This document shows, piece by piece, positions 1-10,800 of a DNA stretch of 64,000 nt (position 1 is its first letter; each line of letters opens with the position of its first letter). This stretch comes from Xestospongia muta (taxonomy: Eukaryota > Porifera > Demospongiae > Haplosclerida > Petrosiidae): NCBI GenBank assembly GCA_963693285.1, contig OY848918.1, forward strand, positions 15,436,263-15,500,262. The letters run 5' to 3'. Below the pieces are notes generated by a model. The model was not told where the DNA came from. It made no database searches and saw only the letters and a list, made by a program, of their open reading frames with translations. The position numbers and the translations under genes were made by a program.

Positions 1-27
1 TTAGTATATTTAAGACAGATAAACTTA

Positions 28-113
28 CTAAACTCTTTAGATCAGCTTATTTAACCAGTTTTCACAGTTAATTTCTAATCTTTTTTAACTTTCAAAAAGC
101 TCTAAACTCTTTA
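28..113 (+). repeat. Internal 12-bp direct repeat, possible half-unit
   Basis: CTAAACTCTTTA occurs at 28-39 and again at 102-113, 74 bp apart, nearly half of 145. Beyond the 12 bases the two halves show only weak further similarity (for example TTATTTAACC against GTTTTAACCT). This could mark origin of the monomer from a dimer of a shorter unit of about 73 bp, or simple convergence in very AT-rich sequence. Confidence 0.5.
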
Positions 114-124
114 TTTTAGAGTTT
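104..124. repeat. Dyad symmetry inside the monomer (7-bp stem, 7-base loop)
   Basis: AAACTCT (104-110) and AGAGTTT (118-124) are perfect reverse complements around a 7-base A/T loop. An overlapping alternative stem pairs CTCTAAA (100-106) with TTTAGAG (115-121). A third small dyad, CTAAA-ctc-TTTAG, lies at 28-40. The motif recurs every 145 bp in consensus-like monomers. A common variant (TAATCACTTTATT in orientation A) destroys the 104-110 arm, so the dyad is not under strict conservation. On a single strand it could form a small hairpin; any role is unknown. Confidence 0.8.
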
Positions 125-587
125 TAACCTATTTAGACTACTTTATTAGTATATTTCAGACAGATAAACTTACTAAACTCTTTAGATCAGCTTATTTAAC
201 TAGTTTTCACAGTTAATTTCTAATCTTTTTTAACTTTCAAAAAGCTCTAAACTCTTTATTTTAGAGTTTTAACCTATTTAGACTACTTTATTAGTATATT
301 TAAGACAGATAAACTTACTAAACTCTTTAGATCACCTTATTTAACCAGTTTTCACAGTTAATTTCTAATCTTTTTTAACTTTCAAAAAAGCTCTAAACTC
401 TTTATATTGGTGTTTTAACCTATTTAGACTAGTTTATTAGTATATTTAAGACAGATAAACTTACTAAACTCTTTAGATCAGCTTATTTAACCAGTTTTCA
501 CAGTTAATTTATAATCTTTTTTATCTTTCAAAAAGCTCTAAACTCTTTATTTTGGAGTTTTAACCTATTTAGACTACTTTATTAGTA

Positions 588-1024
588 TATTTAGGGCAGA
601 TACACTTACTAAACTCTTTAGATCAGCTTATTTAACCAGTTTTCACAGTTAATTTCTAATCTTTTTTTACTTTCAAAAAGATCTAAACTCTTTATTTTGG
701 AGTTTTAACCTATTTAGACTACTTTATTACTATATTTAGGGCAGATACACTTACTAAACTCTTTAGATCCGCTTATTTAACCAGTTTTCACAGATAATTT
801 CTAATCTTTTTTAACTTTCAAAAAGCTCTAAACTCTTTATTTTAGAGTTTTAACCTATTTAGACTACTTTATTAGTATATTTAGGGCAGATACACTTACT
901 AAACTCTTTAGATCACCTTATTTAACCAGTTTTCACAGTTAATTTCTAATCTTTTTTAACTTTCAAAAAGCTCTAAACTCTTTATTTTAGAGTTTTAACC
1001 TATTTACACTACTTTATTAGTATA
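588..1024 (+). repeat. Three consecutive monomers with a private variant
   Basis: Monomers near 588, 733 and 878 share TTAGGGCAGATACACTTAC in place of the usual TTAAGACAGATAAACTTAC. I did not see this combination elsewhere in the window. It marks a very local expansion of one variant. It lies left of the palindrome's edge (about 1.4 kb), in the only part of block 1 without a mirror partner on the right. Confidence 0.75.
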
Positions 1025-1706
1025 TTTAAGACAGATAAACTTACTAAACTCTTTAGATCAGCTTATTTAACCAGTTATCATAGTTAATTTCTAATCGTTT
1101 TTAACTTCAAAAAGCTCGAAACTCCTTTTTTTTGAGTTTTAACCTATTTAGACTACTTTATTAGTATATTTAAGACAGATAAACTTACTAAACTCTTTAA
1201 TTCATCTTATTTAACCAGTTTTCACAGTTAATTTCTAATCTTTTTTAACTTTCAAAAAGCTCTAAACTCTTTATTTTGGAGTTTTAACCTATTTAGACTA
1301 CTTTATTAGTATATTTAAGACAGATAAACTTAGTAAACTCTTGAGATACGCTTATTTAATCAGTTTTCACAGTTAATTTCTAATCTTTTTTTACTTTCAA
1401 AAAGCTTTAAACTCTTTATTTCACAGTTTTAACCTATTTAGACTACTTTAATAGTATATTTAAGACAGATAAACTTACTAAACTCTTTAGATCAGCTTAT
1501 TTAACTAGTTTTCACAGTTAATTTCTAATCTTTTTTAACTTTCAAAAAGCTCTAAACTCTTTATTTTAGAGTTTTAACCTATTTAGTCTACTTTATTAGT
1601 ATATTTAAGACAGATAAACTTACTAAACTCTTTAGATCAACTTATTTAATCAGTTTTCACAGTTAATTTCTAATCTTTTTTAACTTTCAAAAAGCTCTAA
1701 ACTCTT

Positions 1707-4311
1707 TATGTTACAGTTTTAACCTATTTAGACTACTTTATTAGTATATTTAAGACAGATAAACTTACTACACTTTTTAGATCCGCTTATTTAAACAGTT
1801 TTCACAGTTAATTTCTAATCTTTTTTAACTTTCAAAAAGCTCTAAACTCTTTATTTTAGAGTTTTAACCTATTTAGACTACTTTATTAGTATATTTAAGA
1901 CAGATAAACTTAATAAACTCTTTAGATTCGCTTATTTAACCAGTTTTCACAGTTAATTTCTAATCTTTTTTAACTTTCAAAAAGCTCTAAACTCTTTATT
2001 TTAGAGTTTTAACCTATTTAGACTACTTTATTAGTATATTTAAGACAGATAAACTTAGTAAACTCTTGAGATACGCTTATTTAATCAGTTTTCACAGTTA
2101 ATTTCTAATCTTTTTTAACTTTCAAAAAGCTCTAAACTCTTTATTTTAGAGTTTTAACCTATTTAGACTACTTTATTAGTATATTTAAGACAGATAAACT
2201 TACTAAACTCTTTAGATCAGCTTATTTAACCAGTTTTCACAGTTAATTTCTAATTTTTTTTAGCTTTCAAAAAGCTCTAAACTCTTTATTTTAGAGTTTT
2301 AACCTATTTAGACTACTTTATTAGTATATTTAAGACAGATAAACTTAGTAAACTCTTGAGATCCGCTTATTTAATCAGTTTTCACAGTTAATTTCTAATC
2401 TTTTTTAACTTTCAAAAAGCTCTAATCACTTTATTTTTGAGTTTTAACCTATTTAGACTACTTTATTAGTATATTTAAGACAGATAAACTTACTAACCTC
2501 TTTAGATCAGATTATTTAACCAGTTTTCACAGTTAATTTCTAATCTTTTTTAACTTTCAAAAAGCTCTAAACTCTTTATGTTAGAGTTTTAACCTATTTA
2601 GACTACTTTATTAGTATATTTAAGACAGATAAACTTACTAAACTCTTTAGATCAGCTTATTTAACAAGTTTTCACAGTTAATTTCTAATCTTTTTTAACT
2701 TTCAAAAAGCTCTAAACTCTTTATTTTAGAGTTTTAACCTATTTAGACTATTCTATTAGTATATTTAAGACAGATAAACTTACTAAACTGTTTAGATCAG
2801 CTTATTTACTAGTTTTCACAATTAATTTTAAATCTTTTTTAACTTTCATAAAGCTCTAAACTCTTTATTGTAGAGTTTTAACCTATTTAGACTACTTTAT
2901 TAGTATATTTAAGACAGATAAACTTACTAAACTCTAGATCAGCTTATATAACCAGTTTTCACAGTTAATTTTTAATCCTTTTTAACTTTCAAAAAGCTCT
3001 AAACTCTTTATTTTAGAGTTTTAACCTATTTAGACTATTCTATTAGTATATTTAAGACAGATAAACTTACTAAACTCTTTAGATCAGCTTATTTAACCAG
3101 TTTTCACAATTAATTTTTAATCTTTTTTAACTTTCATAAAGCTCTAAACTCTTTATTTTAGAGGTTTAACCTATTTAGACTACTCTATTAGCATATTTAA
3201 GACAGATAAACTTACTAAACTCTTTAGATCAGCTTATTTAACGAGTTTTCACAGTTAATTTTTAATCTTTTTCAACTTTCAAAAAGCTCTAAACTCTTTA
3301 TTTTAGAGTTTTAACCTATTTAGACTACTTTATTAGTATATTTAAGACAGATAAACTTACTAAACTCTTTAGATTCGCTTATTTAACCAGTTTTCACAGT
3401 TAATTTTTAATCTTTTTTAACTTTCAAAAAGCTCTAAACTCTTTATTTTAGAGTTTTAACATATTTAGACTACTTTATTAGTATATTTAAGACAGATAAA
3501 CTTACTAAACTCTTTAGATCAGCTTATTTAACCAGTTTTCACAGTTAATTTCTAATCTTTTTAACTTTCAAAAAGCTCTAAACTCTTTATTTTAGAGTTT
3601 TAACCTATTTAGACTACTTTATGAGGATATTTAAGACAGATAAACTTACTAAACTCTTTAGATTAGCTTATTTAACTAGTTTTCACAGTTAATTTCTGAT
3701 CTTTTTTAACTTTCAAAAAGCTCTAAACTCTTTATTTTAGAGTTTTAACCTATTTAGACTACTTTATTAGTATATTTAAGACAGATAAACTTACTAAACT
3801 CTTTAGATCAGCTTATTTAACCAGTTTTCACAGTTAATTTCTAATCTTTTTAACTTTCAAAAAGCTCTAAACTCTTTATTTTAGAGTTTTAACCTATTTA
3901 GACTACTTTATGAGATTATTTAAGACAGATAAACTTACTAAACTCTTTAGATTAGCTTATTTAACTAGTTTTCACAGTTAATTTCTGATCTTTTTTAACT
4001 TTCAAAAAGCTCTAAACTCTTTATTTTAGAGTTTTAAGATATTTAGACTACTTTATTAGTATATTTAAGACAGATAAACTTACTAAACTCTTTAGATCAG
4101 CTTATTTAACCAGTTTTCACAGTTAATTTCTAATCTTTTTTAACTTTCAAAAAGCTTTAAACTCTTTATTTCACAGTTTTAACCTATTTAGACTACTTTA
4201 TTAGTATATTTAAGACAGATAAACTTACTAAACTCTTTAGATCAGCTTTTTTAATCAGTTTTCACAGTTAATTTCTAATCTTTTTTAACTTTCAAAAAGC
4301 TCTAAACTCTT
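1707..4311 (+). repeat. Higher-order repeat L1, copy 1 (about 18 monomers)
   Basis: A series of distinctive monomers recurs in the same order about 2,605 bp downstream: TATGTTACAG (1,707 and 4,312), CTACACTTTTTAGATCCG (1,768 and 4,373), TTGAGATACG (2,065 and 4,525), TTGAGATCCG (2,355 and 4,813), CTTATATAACC (2,941 and 5,267), CTATTAGCAT (about 3,185 and 5,511). The offset falls from 2,605 to 2,460 to 2,326 along the pair, which are single-monomer gains or losses. Confidence 0.85.
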
Positions 4312-6060
4312 TATGTTACAGTTTTAACCTATTTAGACTACTTTCTTAGTATATTTAAGACAGATAAACTTACTACACTTTTTAGATCCGCTTATTTAAC
4401 CAGTTTTCACAGTTAATTTCTAATCTTTTTTAACTTTCAAAAAGCTCTAATCTCTTTATTTTAGAGTTTTAATCTATTTAGACTACTTTATTAGTATATT
4501 TAAGACAGATAAACTTAGTAAACTCTTGAGATACGCTTATTTAATCAGTTTTCACAGTTAATTTCTAATCTTTTTTAACTTTCAAAAAGCTCTAAACTCT
4601 TTATTTTAGAGTTTTAACCTATTTAGACTACTTTATTAGTATATTTAAGACAGATAAACTTACTAAACTCTTTAGATCAGCTTATTTAACCAGTTTTCAC
4701 AGTTAATTTCTAATTTTTTTTAACTTTCAAAAAGCTCTCAACTCTATTTTAGAGTTTTAACCTATTTAGACTACTTTATTAGTATATTTAAGACAGATAA
4801 ACTTAGTAAACTCTTGAGATCCGCTTATTTAATCAGTTTTCACAGTTCTTTTCTAATCTTTTTTAACTTTCAAAAAGCTCTAATCACTTTATTTTAGAGT
4901 TTTAACCTATTTAGACTACTTTATTAGTATATTTAAGACAGATAAACTTACTAACCTCTTTAGATCAGAATATTTAACCAGTTTTCACAGTTAATTTCTA
5001 ATCTTTTTTAACTTTCAAAAAGCTCTAAACTCTTTATGTTAGAGTTTTAACCTATTTAGACTACTTTATTAGTATATTTAAGACAGATAAACTTACTAAA
5101 CTCTTTAGATCAGCTTATTTAACAAGTTTTCACAGTTAATTTCTAATCTTTTTTAACTTTCAAAAAGCTCTAAACTCTTTATTTTAGAGTTTTAACCTAT
5201 TTAGACTATTCTATTAGTATATTTAAGACAGATAAACTTACTAAACTCTTTAGATCAGCTTATATAACCAGTTTTCACAGTTAATTTTTAATCCTTTTTA
5301 ACTTTCAAAAAGCTCTAAACTCTTTATTTTAGAGTTTTAACCTATTTAGACTATTCTATTAGTATATTTAAGACAGATAAACTTACTAAACTCTTTAGAT
5401 CAGCTTATTTAACCAGTTTTCACAATTAATTTTTAATCTTTTTTAACTTTCATAAAGCTCTAAACTCTTTATTTTAGAGGTTTAACCTATTTAGACTACT
5501 CTATTAGCATATTTAAGACAGATAAACTTACTAAACTCTTTAGATCAGCTTATTTAACGAGTTTTCACAGTTAATTTTTAATCTTTTTGAACTTTCAAAA
5601 AGGTCTAAACTCTTTATTTTAGAGTTTTAACCTATTTAGACTACTTTATTAGTATATTTAAGACAGATAAACTTACTAAACTCTATAGATTCGCTTATTT
5701 AACCAGTTTTCACAGTTAATTTTTAATCGTTTTTAACTTTCAAAAAGCTCTAAACTCTTTATTTTAGAGTTTTAACATATTTAGACTACTTTATTAGTAT
5801 ATTTAAGACAAATAAACTTACTAAACTCTTTAGATCAGCTTATTTAACCAGTTTTCACAGTTAATTTCTAATCTTTTTTAACTTTCAAAAAGCTCTAATC
5901 ACTTTATTTTAGAGTTTTAACCTATTTAGACTACTTTATGAGGATATTTAAGACAGATAAACTTACTAAGCTCTTTAGATCAGCTTATTTAACCAGTTTT
6001 CACAGTTAATTTCTGATCTTTTTAACTTTCAAAAAGCTCTAAACTCTTTATTTTAGAGTT
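4312..6060 (+). repeat. Higher-order repeat L1, copy 2 (partial)
   Basis: Second copy of the series that begins at 1,707, with the same order of marker monomers through the TATGAGGATATTT monomer (3,621 in copy 1, 5,938 here). It is one or two monomers shorter than copy 1 and ends in a short tetramer duplication. The mirror counterpart of this HOR pair is at about 24.3-28.6 kb in the opposite orientation. Confidence 0.8.
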
Positions 6061-6640
6061 TTAACATATTTAGACTACTTTATTAGTATATTTAAGACAG
6101 ATAAACTTACTAAACTCTTTAGATCAGCTTATTTAACGAGTTTTCACAGTTAATTTTTAATCTTTTTCAACTTTCAAAAAGGTCTAAACTCTTTATTTTT
6201 GAGTTTTAACCTATTTAGACTACTTTATTAGTATATTTAAGACAGATAAACTTACTAAACTATTTAGATTCGCTTATTTAACCAGTTTTCAGTTAATTTT
6301 TAATCGTTTTTAACTTTCAAAAAGCTCTAAACTCTTTATTTTAGAGTTTTAACATATTTAGACTACTTTATTAGTATATTTAAGACAGATAAACTTACTA
6401 AACTCTTTAGATCAGCTTATTTAACCAGTTTTCACAGTTAATTTCTAATCTTTTTTAACTTTCAAAAAGCTCTAAACTCTTTATTTTAGAGTTTTAACCT
6501 ATTTAGACTACTTTATGAGGATATTTAAGACAGATAAACTTACTAAACTCTTTAGATCAGCTTATTTAACTAGTTTTCAGAGTTAATTTCTGATCTTTTT
6601 AACTTTCAAAAAACTCTAAACTCTTTATTTTAGAGTTTTA
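5556..6640 (+). repeat. Four-monomer tandem duplication (about 578 bp unit)
   Basis: Marker AACGAGTTTTC occurs at 5,556 and 6,135, and ATGAGGATATTT at 5,938 and 6,515, giving offsets of 579 and 577 bp (four monomers). The pair also shares CAAAAAGGTCTAAAC and a following CGTTTTTAAC monomer. A 3-bp deletion (TTTTCAGTTAA) distinguishes the second unit. Confidence 0.75.
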
Positions 6641-6800
6641 ACATATTTAGACTATTTTATTAGTATATTTAAGACAGATAAACTTACTAAACTCTTTAGA
6701 TCAGCTTATTTAACCAGTTTTCACAGTTAATTTCTAATCTTTTTTAACTTTCAAAAAGCTCTAATCACTTTATTTTAGAGTTTTAACCTATTTAGAGTAC

Positions 6801-8971
6801 ATTGTTAGTATATTTAAGACAGATAAACTTACCAAACTCTTTAGATCAGCTTATTTAACAAGTTTTCACAGTTAATTTCTAATCTTTTTTAACTTTCAAA
6901 AAGCTCTACACTCTTTATTTTAGATTTTTAACCTATTTTGACTACTTTATTAGTATATTTAAGACAGATAAACTTACTAAACTCTTGAGATCAGCTTATT
7001 TAATTAGTTTTCCCAGTTAATTTCTAATCTTTTTTAACTTTCAAAAAGCTCTAGTCACATTATTTTATAGTTTTAACCTATTTAGACTACTTTATTAGTA
7101 TATTTAAGACAGATAAACTTACTAAACTCTTTAGATCAGCTTATTTAACCAGTTTTCACAGTTAATTTCTAATCTTTTTTAACTTTCAAAAAGCTCTAAA
7201 CTCTTTATTTTAGAGTTTTAACCTATTTAGACTACTTTATTAGTATATTTAAGACAGATAAACTTATTTAAGTCCTTAGATCTGCTTATTTAACTAGTTT
7301 TCACAGTTAATTACTAATCTTTTTAACTTTCAAAAAGCTCTAATCACTTTATTTTAGAGTTTTAACCTATTTAGACTACATTATTAGTATATATACGACA
7401 GATAAACTTACTAAACTCTTTAGATCTACTTATTTAACTAGTTTTCACAGTTAATTTCTAATCTTTTTTACTTTCAAAAAGCTCTAATCACTTTATTTTA
7501 GAGTTTTAACCTATTTAGACTACTTTATTAGTATATTTAAGACAGATAAAATGACTAAACTCTTTAGATCAGCTTATTTAATCAGTTTTCACAGTTTATT
7601 TCTAATCTTTTTTAACTTTCAAAAAGGTCTAAACTCTTTATGTTACAGTTTTAACCTATTTAGACTACTTTATTAGTATATTTAAGACAGATAAACTTAC
7701 TACACTTTTTAGATCCGCTTATTTAACCAGTTTTCACAGTTAATTTCTAATCTTTTTTAACTTTCAAAAAGCTCTAAACTCTTTATTTTAGAGTTTTAAC
7801 CTATTTAGACTACTTTATTAGTATATTTAAGACAGATAAACTTACTAAACTCTTTAGATCAGCTTATATAACCAGTTTTCACAGTTAATTTTTAATCCTT
7901 TTTAACTTTCAAAAAGTTCTAAACTCTTTATTTTAGAGTTTTAACCTATTTAGACTATTCTATTAGTATATTTAAGACAGATAAACTTACTAAACTCTTT
8001 AGATCAGCTTATTTAACCAGTTTTCACAATTAATTTTTAATCTTTTTTAACTTTCATAAAGCTCTAAACTCTTTTTTTTAGAGGTTTAACCTATTTAGAC
8101 TACTCTATTAGTATATTTAAGACAGATAAACTTACTAAACTCTTTAGATCAGCTTATTTAACGAGTTTTCACAGTTAATTTTTAATGTTTTTCAACTTTC
8201 AAAAAGCTCTAAAGTCTTTATTTTAGAGTTTTAACCTATTTAGACTACTTTATTAGTATATTTAAGACAGATAAACTTACTAAACTCTTTAGATTCGCTT
8301 ATTTAACCAGTTTTCACAGTTAATTTTTAATCGTTTTTAACTTTCAAAAAGCTCTAAACTCTTTATTTTAGAGTTTTAACATATTTAGACTACTTTATTA
8401 GTATATTTAAGACAGATAAACTTACTAAACTCTTTAGATCAGCTTATTTAACCAGTTTTCACAGTTAATTTCTAATCTTTTTTAACTTTCAAAAAGCTCT
8501 AAACTCTTTATTTTAGAGTTTTAACCTATTTAGACTACTTTATGAGGATATTTAAGACAGATAAACTTACTAAACTCTTTAGATCAGCTTATTTAACTAA
8601 TTTTCATAGTTAATTTCTAATCTTTTTTAACTTTCAAAAAGCTCTAAACTCTTTATTTTAGAGTTTTACCAATTTAGACTACTTTATTAGTATATTTAAG
8701 ACAGATAAACTTACTAAACTCTTTATATCAGCTTATTTAAACAGGTTTCACAGTTAATTTCTAATCTTTTTTATATTGAAAAAGATCTAAACTCTTTATT
8801 TTAGAGTTTTAACCTATGTAGACTACTTTATTAGTATATTTAAGACAGATAAACTTACTAAACTCTTTAGATCAGCTTATTTAACCAGTTTTCACAGTTA
8901 ATTTCTAATCTTTTTTAACTTTCAAAAAGCTCTAATCACTTTATTTTAGAGTTTTAACCTATTTAGAGTAC
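6801..8971 (+). repeat. Higher-order repeat L2, copy 1 (15 monomers, 2,171 bp)
   Basis: Opens with a distinctive monomer containing ACATTGTTAGTATATTT and TTACCAAACTC. The same pair recurs at 8,972. It is followed by TTTTCCCAGTTAATTTC (about 7,010 and 9,180), the TTTAAGTCCTTAGATCTGC monomer (about 7,267 and 9,427), CTACACTTTTTAGATCCG (7,700 and 9,592), the CTTATATAACC monomer (7,861 and 9,743) and GTTTTACCAATTTAG (about 8,663 and 10,546). Confidence 0.85.
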
Positions 8972-10800
8972 ATTGTTAGTATATTTAAGACAGATAAACT
9001 TACCAAACTCTTTAGATCAGCTTATTTAACAAGTTTTCACAGTTAATTTCTAATCTTTTTTAACTTTCAAAAAGCTCTACACTCTTTATTTTAGATTTTT
9101 AACCTATTTTGACTACTTTATTAGTATATTTAAGACAGATAAACTTACTAAACTCTTGAGATCAGCTTATTTAATTAGTTTTCCCAGTTAATTTCTAATC
9201 TTTTTTAACTTTCAAAAAGCTCTAGTCACATTATTTTATAGTTTTAACCTATTTAGACTACATTATTAGCATATATAAGACAGATAAACTTACTAAACTC
9301 TTTAGATCAGCTTATTTAACCAGTTTTCACAGTTAATTTCTAATCTTTTTTAACTTTCAAAAAGCTCTAAACTCTTTATTTTAGAGTTTTAACCTATTTA
9401 GACTACTTTATTAGTATATTTAAGACAGATAAACTTATTTAAGTCCTTAGATCTGCTTATTTAACTAGTTTTCACAGTTAATTTCTAATCTTTTTAACTT
9501 TCAAAAAGCTCTAATCACTTTATTTTAGAGTTTTAACCTATTTAGACTACTTTATTAGTATATTTAAGACAGATAAACTTACTACACTTTTTAGATCCGC
9601 TTATTTAACCAGTTTTCACAGTTAATTTCTAATCTTTTTTAACTTTCAAAAAGCTCTAAACTCTTTATTTTAGAGTTTTAACCTATTTAGACTACTTTAT
9701 TAGTATATTTAAGACAGATAAACTTACTAAACTCTTTAGATCAGCTTATATAACCAGTTTTCACAGTTAATTTTTAATCCTTTTTAACTTTCAAAAAGTT
9801 CTAAACTCTTTATTTTAGAGTTTTAACCTATTTAGACTATTCTATTAGTATATTTAAGACAGATAAACTTACTAAACTCTTTAGATCAGCTTATTTAACC
9901 AGTTTTCACAATTAATTTTTAATCTTTTTTAACTTTCATAAAGCTCTAAACTCTTTTTTTTAGAGGTTTAACCTATTTAGACTACTCTATTAGTATATTT
10001 AAGACAGATAAACTTACTAAACTCTTTAGATCAGCTTATTTAACGAGTTTTCACAGTTAATTTTTAATGTTTTTCAACTTTCAAAAAGCTCTAAAGTCTT
10101 TATTTTAGAGTTTTAACCTATTTAGACTACTTTATTAGTATATTTAAGACAGATAAACTTACTAAACTCTTTAGATTCGCTTATTTAACCAGTTTTCACA
10201 GTTAATTTTTAATCGTTTTTAACTTTCAAAAAGCTCTAAACTCTTTATTTTAGAGTTTTAACATATTTAGACTACTTTATTAGTATATTTAAGACAGATA
10301 AACTTACTAAACTCTTTAGATCAGCTTATTTAACCAGTTTTCACAGTTAATTTCTAATCTTTTTTAACTTTCAAAAAGCTCTAAACTCTTTATTTTAGAG
10401 TTTTAACCTATTTAGACTACTTTATGAGGATATTTAAGACAGATAAACTTACTAAACTCTTTAGATCAGCTTATTTAACTAATTTTCATAGTTAATTTCT
10501 AATCTTTTTTAACTTTCAAAAAGCTCTAAACTCTTTATTTTAGAGTTTTACCAATTTAGACTACTTTATTAGTATATTTAAGACAGATAAACTTACTAAA
10601 CTCTTTATATCAGCTTATTTAAACAGGTTTCACAGTTAATTTCTAATCTTTTTTATATTGAAAAAGATCTAAACTCTTTATTTTAGAGTTTTAACCTATG
10701 TAGACTACTTTATTAGTATATTTAAGACAGATAAACTTACTAAACTCTTTAGATCAGCTTATTTAACCAGTTTTCACAGTTAATTTCTAATCTTTTTTAA
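8972..10800 (+). repeat. Higher-order repeat L2, copy 2 (13 monomers)
   Basis: Same marker order as the copy at 6,801, but two monomers around 7,380-7,670 are missing here; after that point the offset between copies drops from about 2,171 to about 1,885. The right palindrome arm contains this series only once (around 22-23.2 kb), so one copy is an arm-specific gain or loss. Confidence 0.8.

Larger units (their letters stand above)
1..145 (+). repeat. Representative 145-bp satellite monomer (equals eye consensus)
   Basis: This first copy matches the consensus I derived by eye. It has 34 G+C of 145 (23.4%) and no CpG dinucleotide. Landmarks by monomer position: GATC at 40-43; AGCT at 44-47 and 98-101; T-runs at 59-62, 81-86, 114-117 and 122-125; an A5 run at 94-98. 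The length is close to one nucleosome core. The most constant part across the array is about 57-100 (reads AGTTTTCACAGTTAATTTC and on). The most variable parts are 24-54, 100-121 and 141-10 of the next copy. The choice of where the unit starts is arbitrary. Confidence 0.95.

Noticed and set aside
1..20. TATA-like promoter (TATATTTAAG) at each monomer start
   Set aside because: In 77% AT satellite such strings are expected by chance; there is no gene to drive. Satellite transcription cannot be judged from sequence.
57..75. CENP-B box or other recognisable centromere protein site
   Set aside because: The monomer lacks the GC-rich core that a CENP-B box requires; nothing close to it was found on either strand.
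104..124. Rho-independent terminator or hairpin RNA
   Set aside because: The stem is only 7 bp and A/T-rich, recurs hundreds of times without any gene, and the T-run after it is just part of the AT-rich unit.
588..900. TTTAGGG-like telomere motif in three monomers
   Set aside because: It occurs once per monomer as a two-base variant of TTTAAGA and is never tandem, so it is not telomeric repeat.
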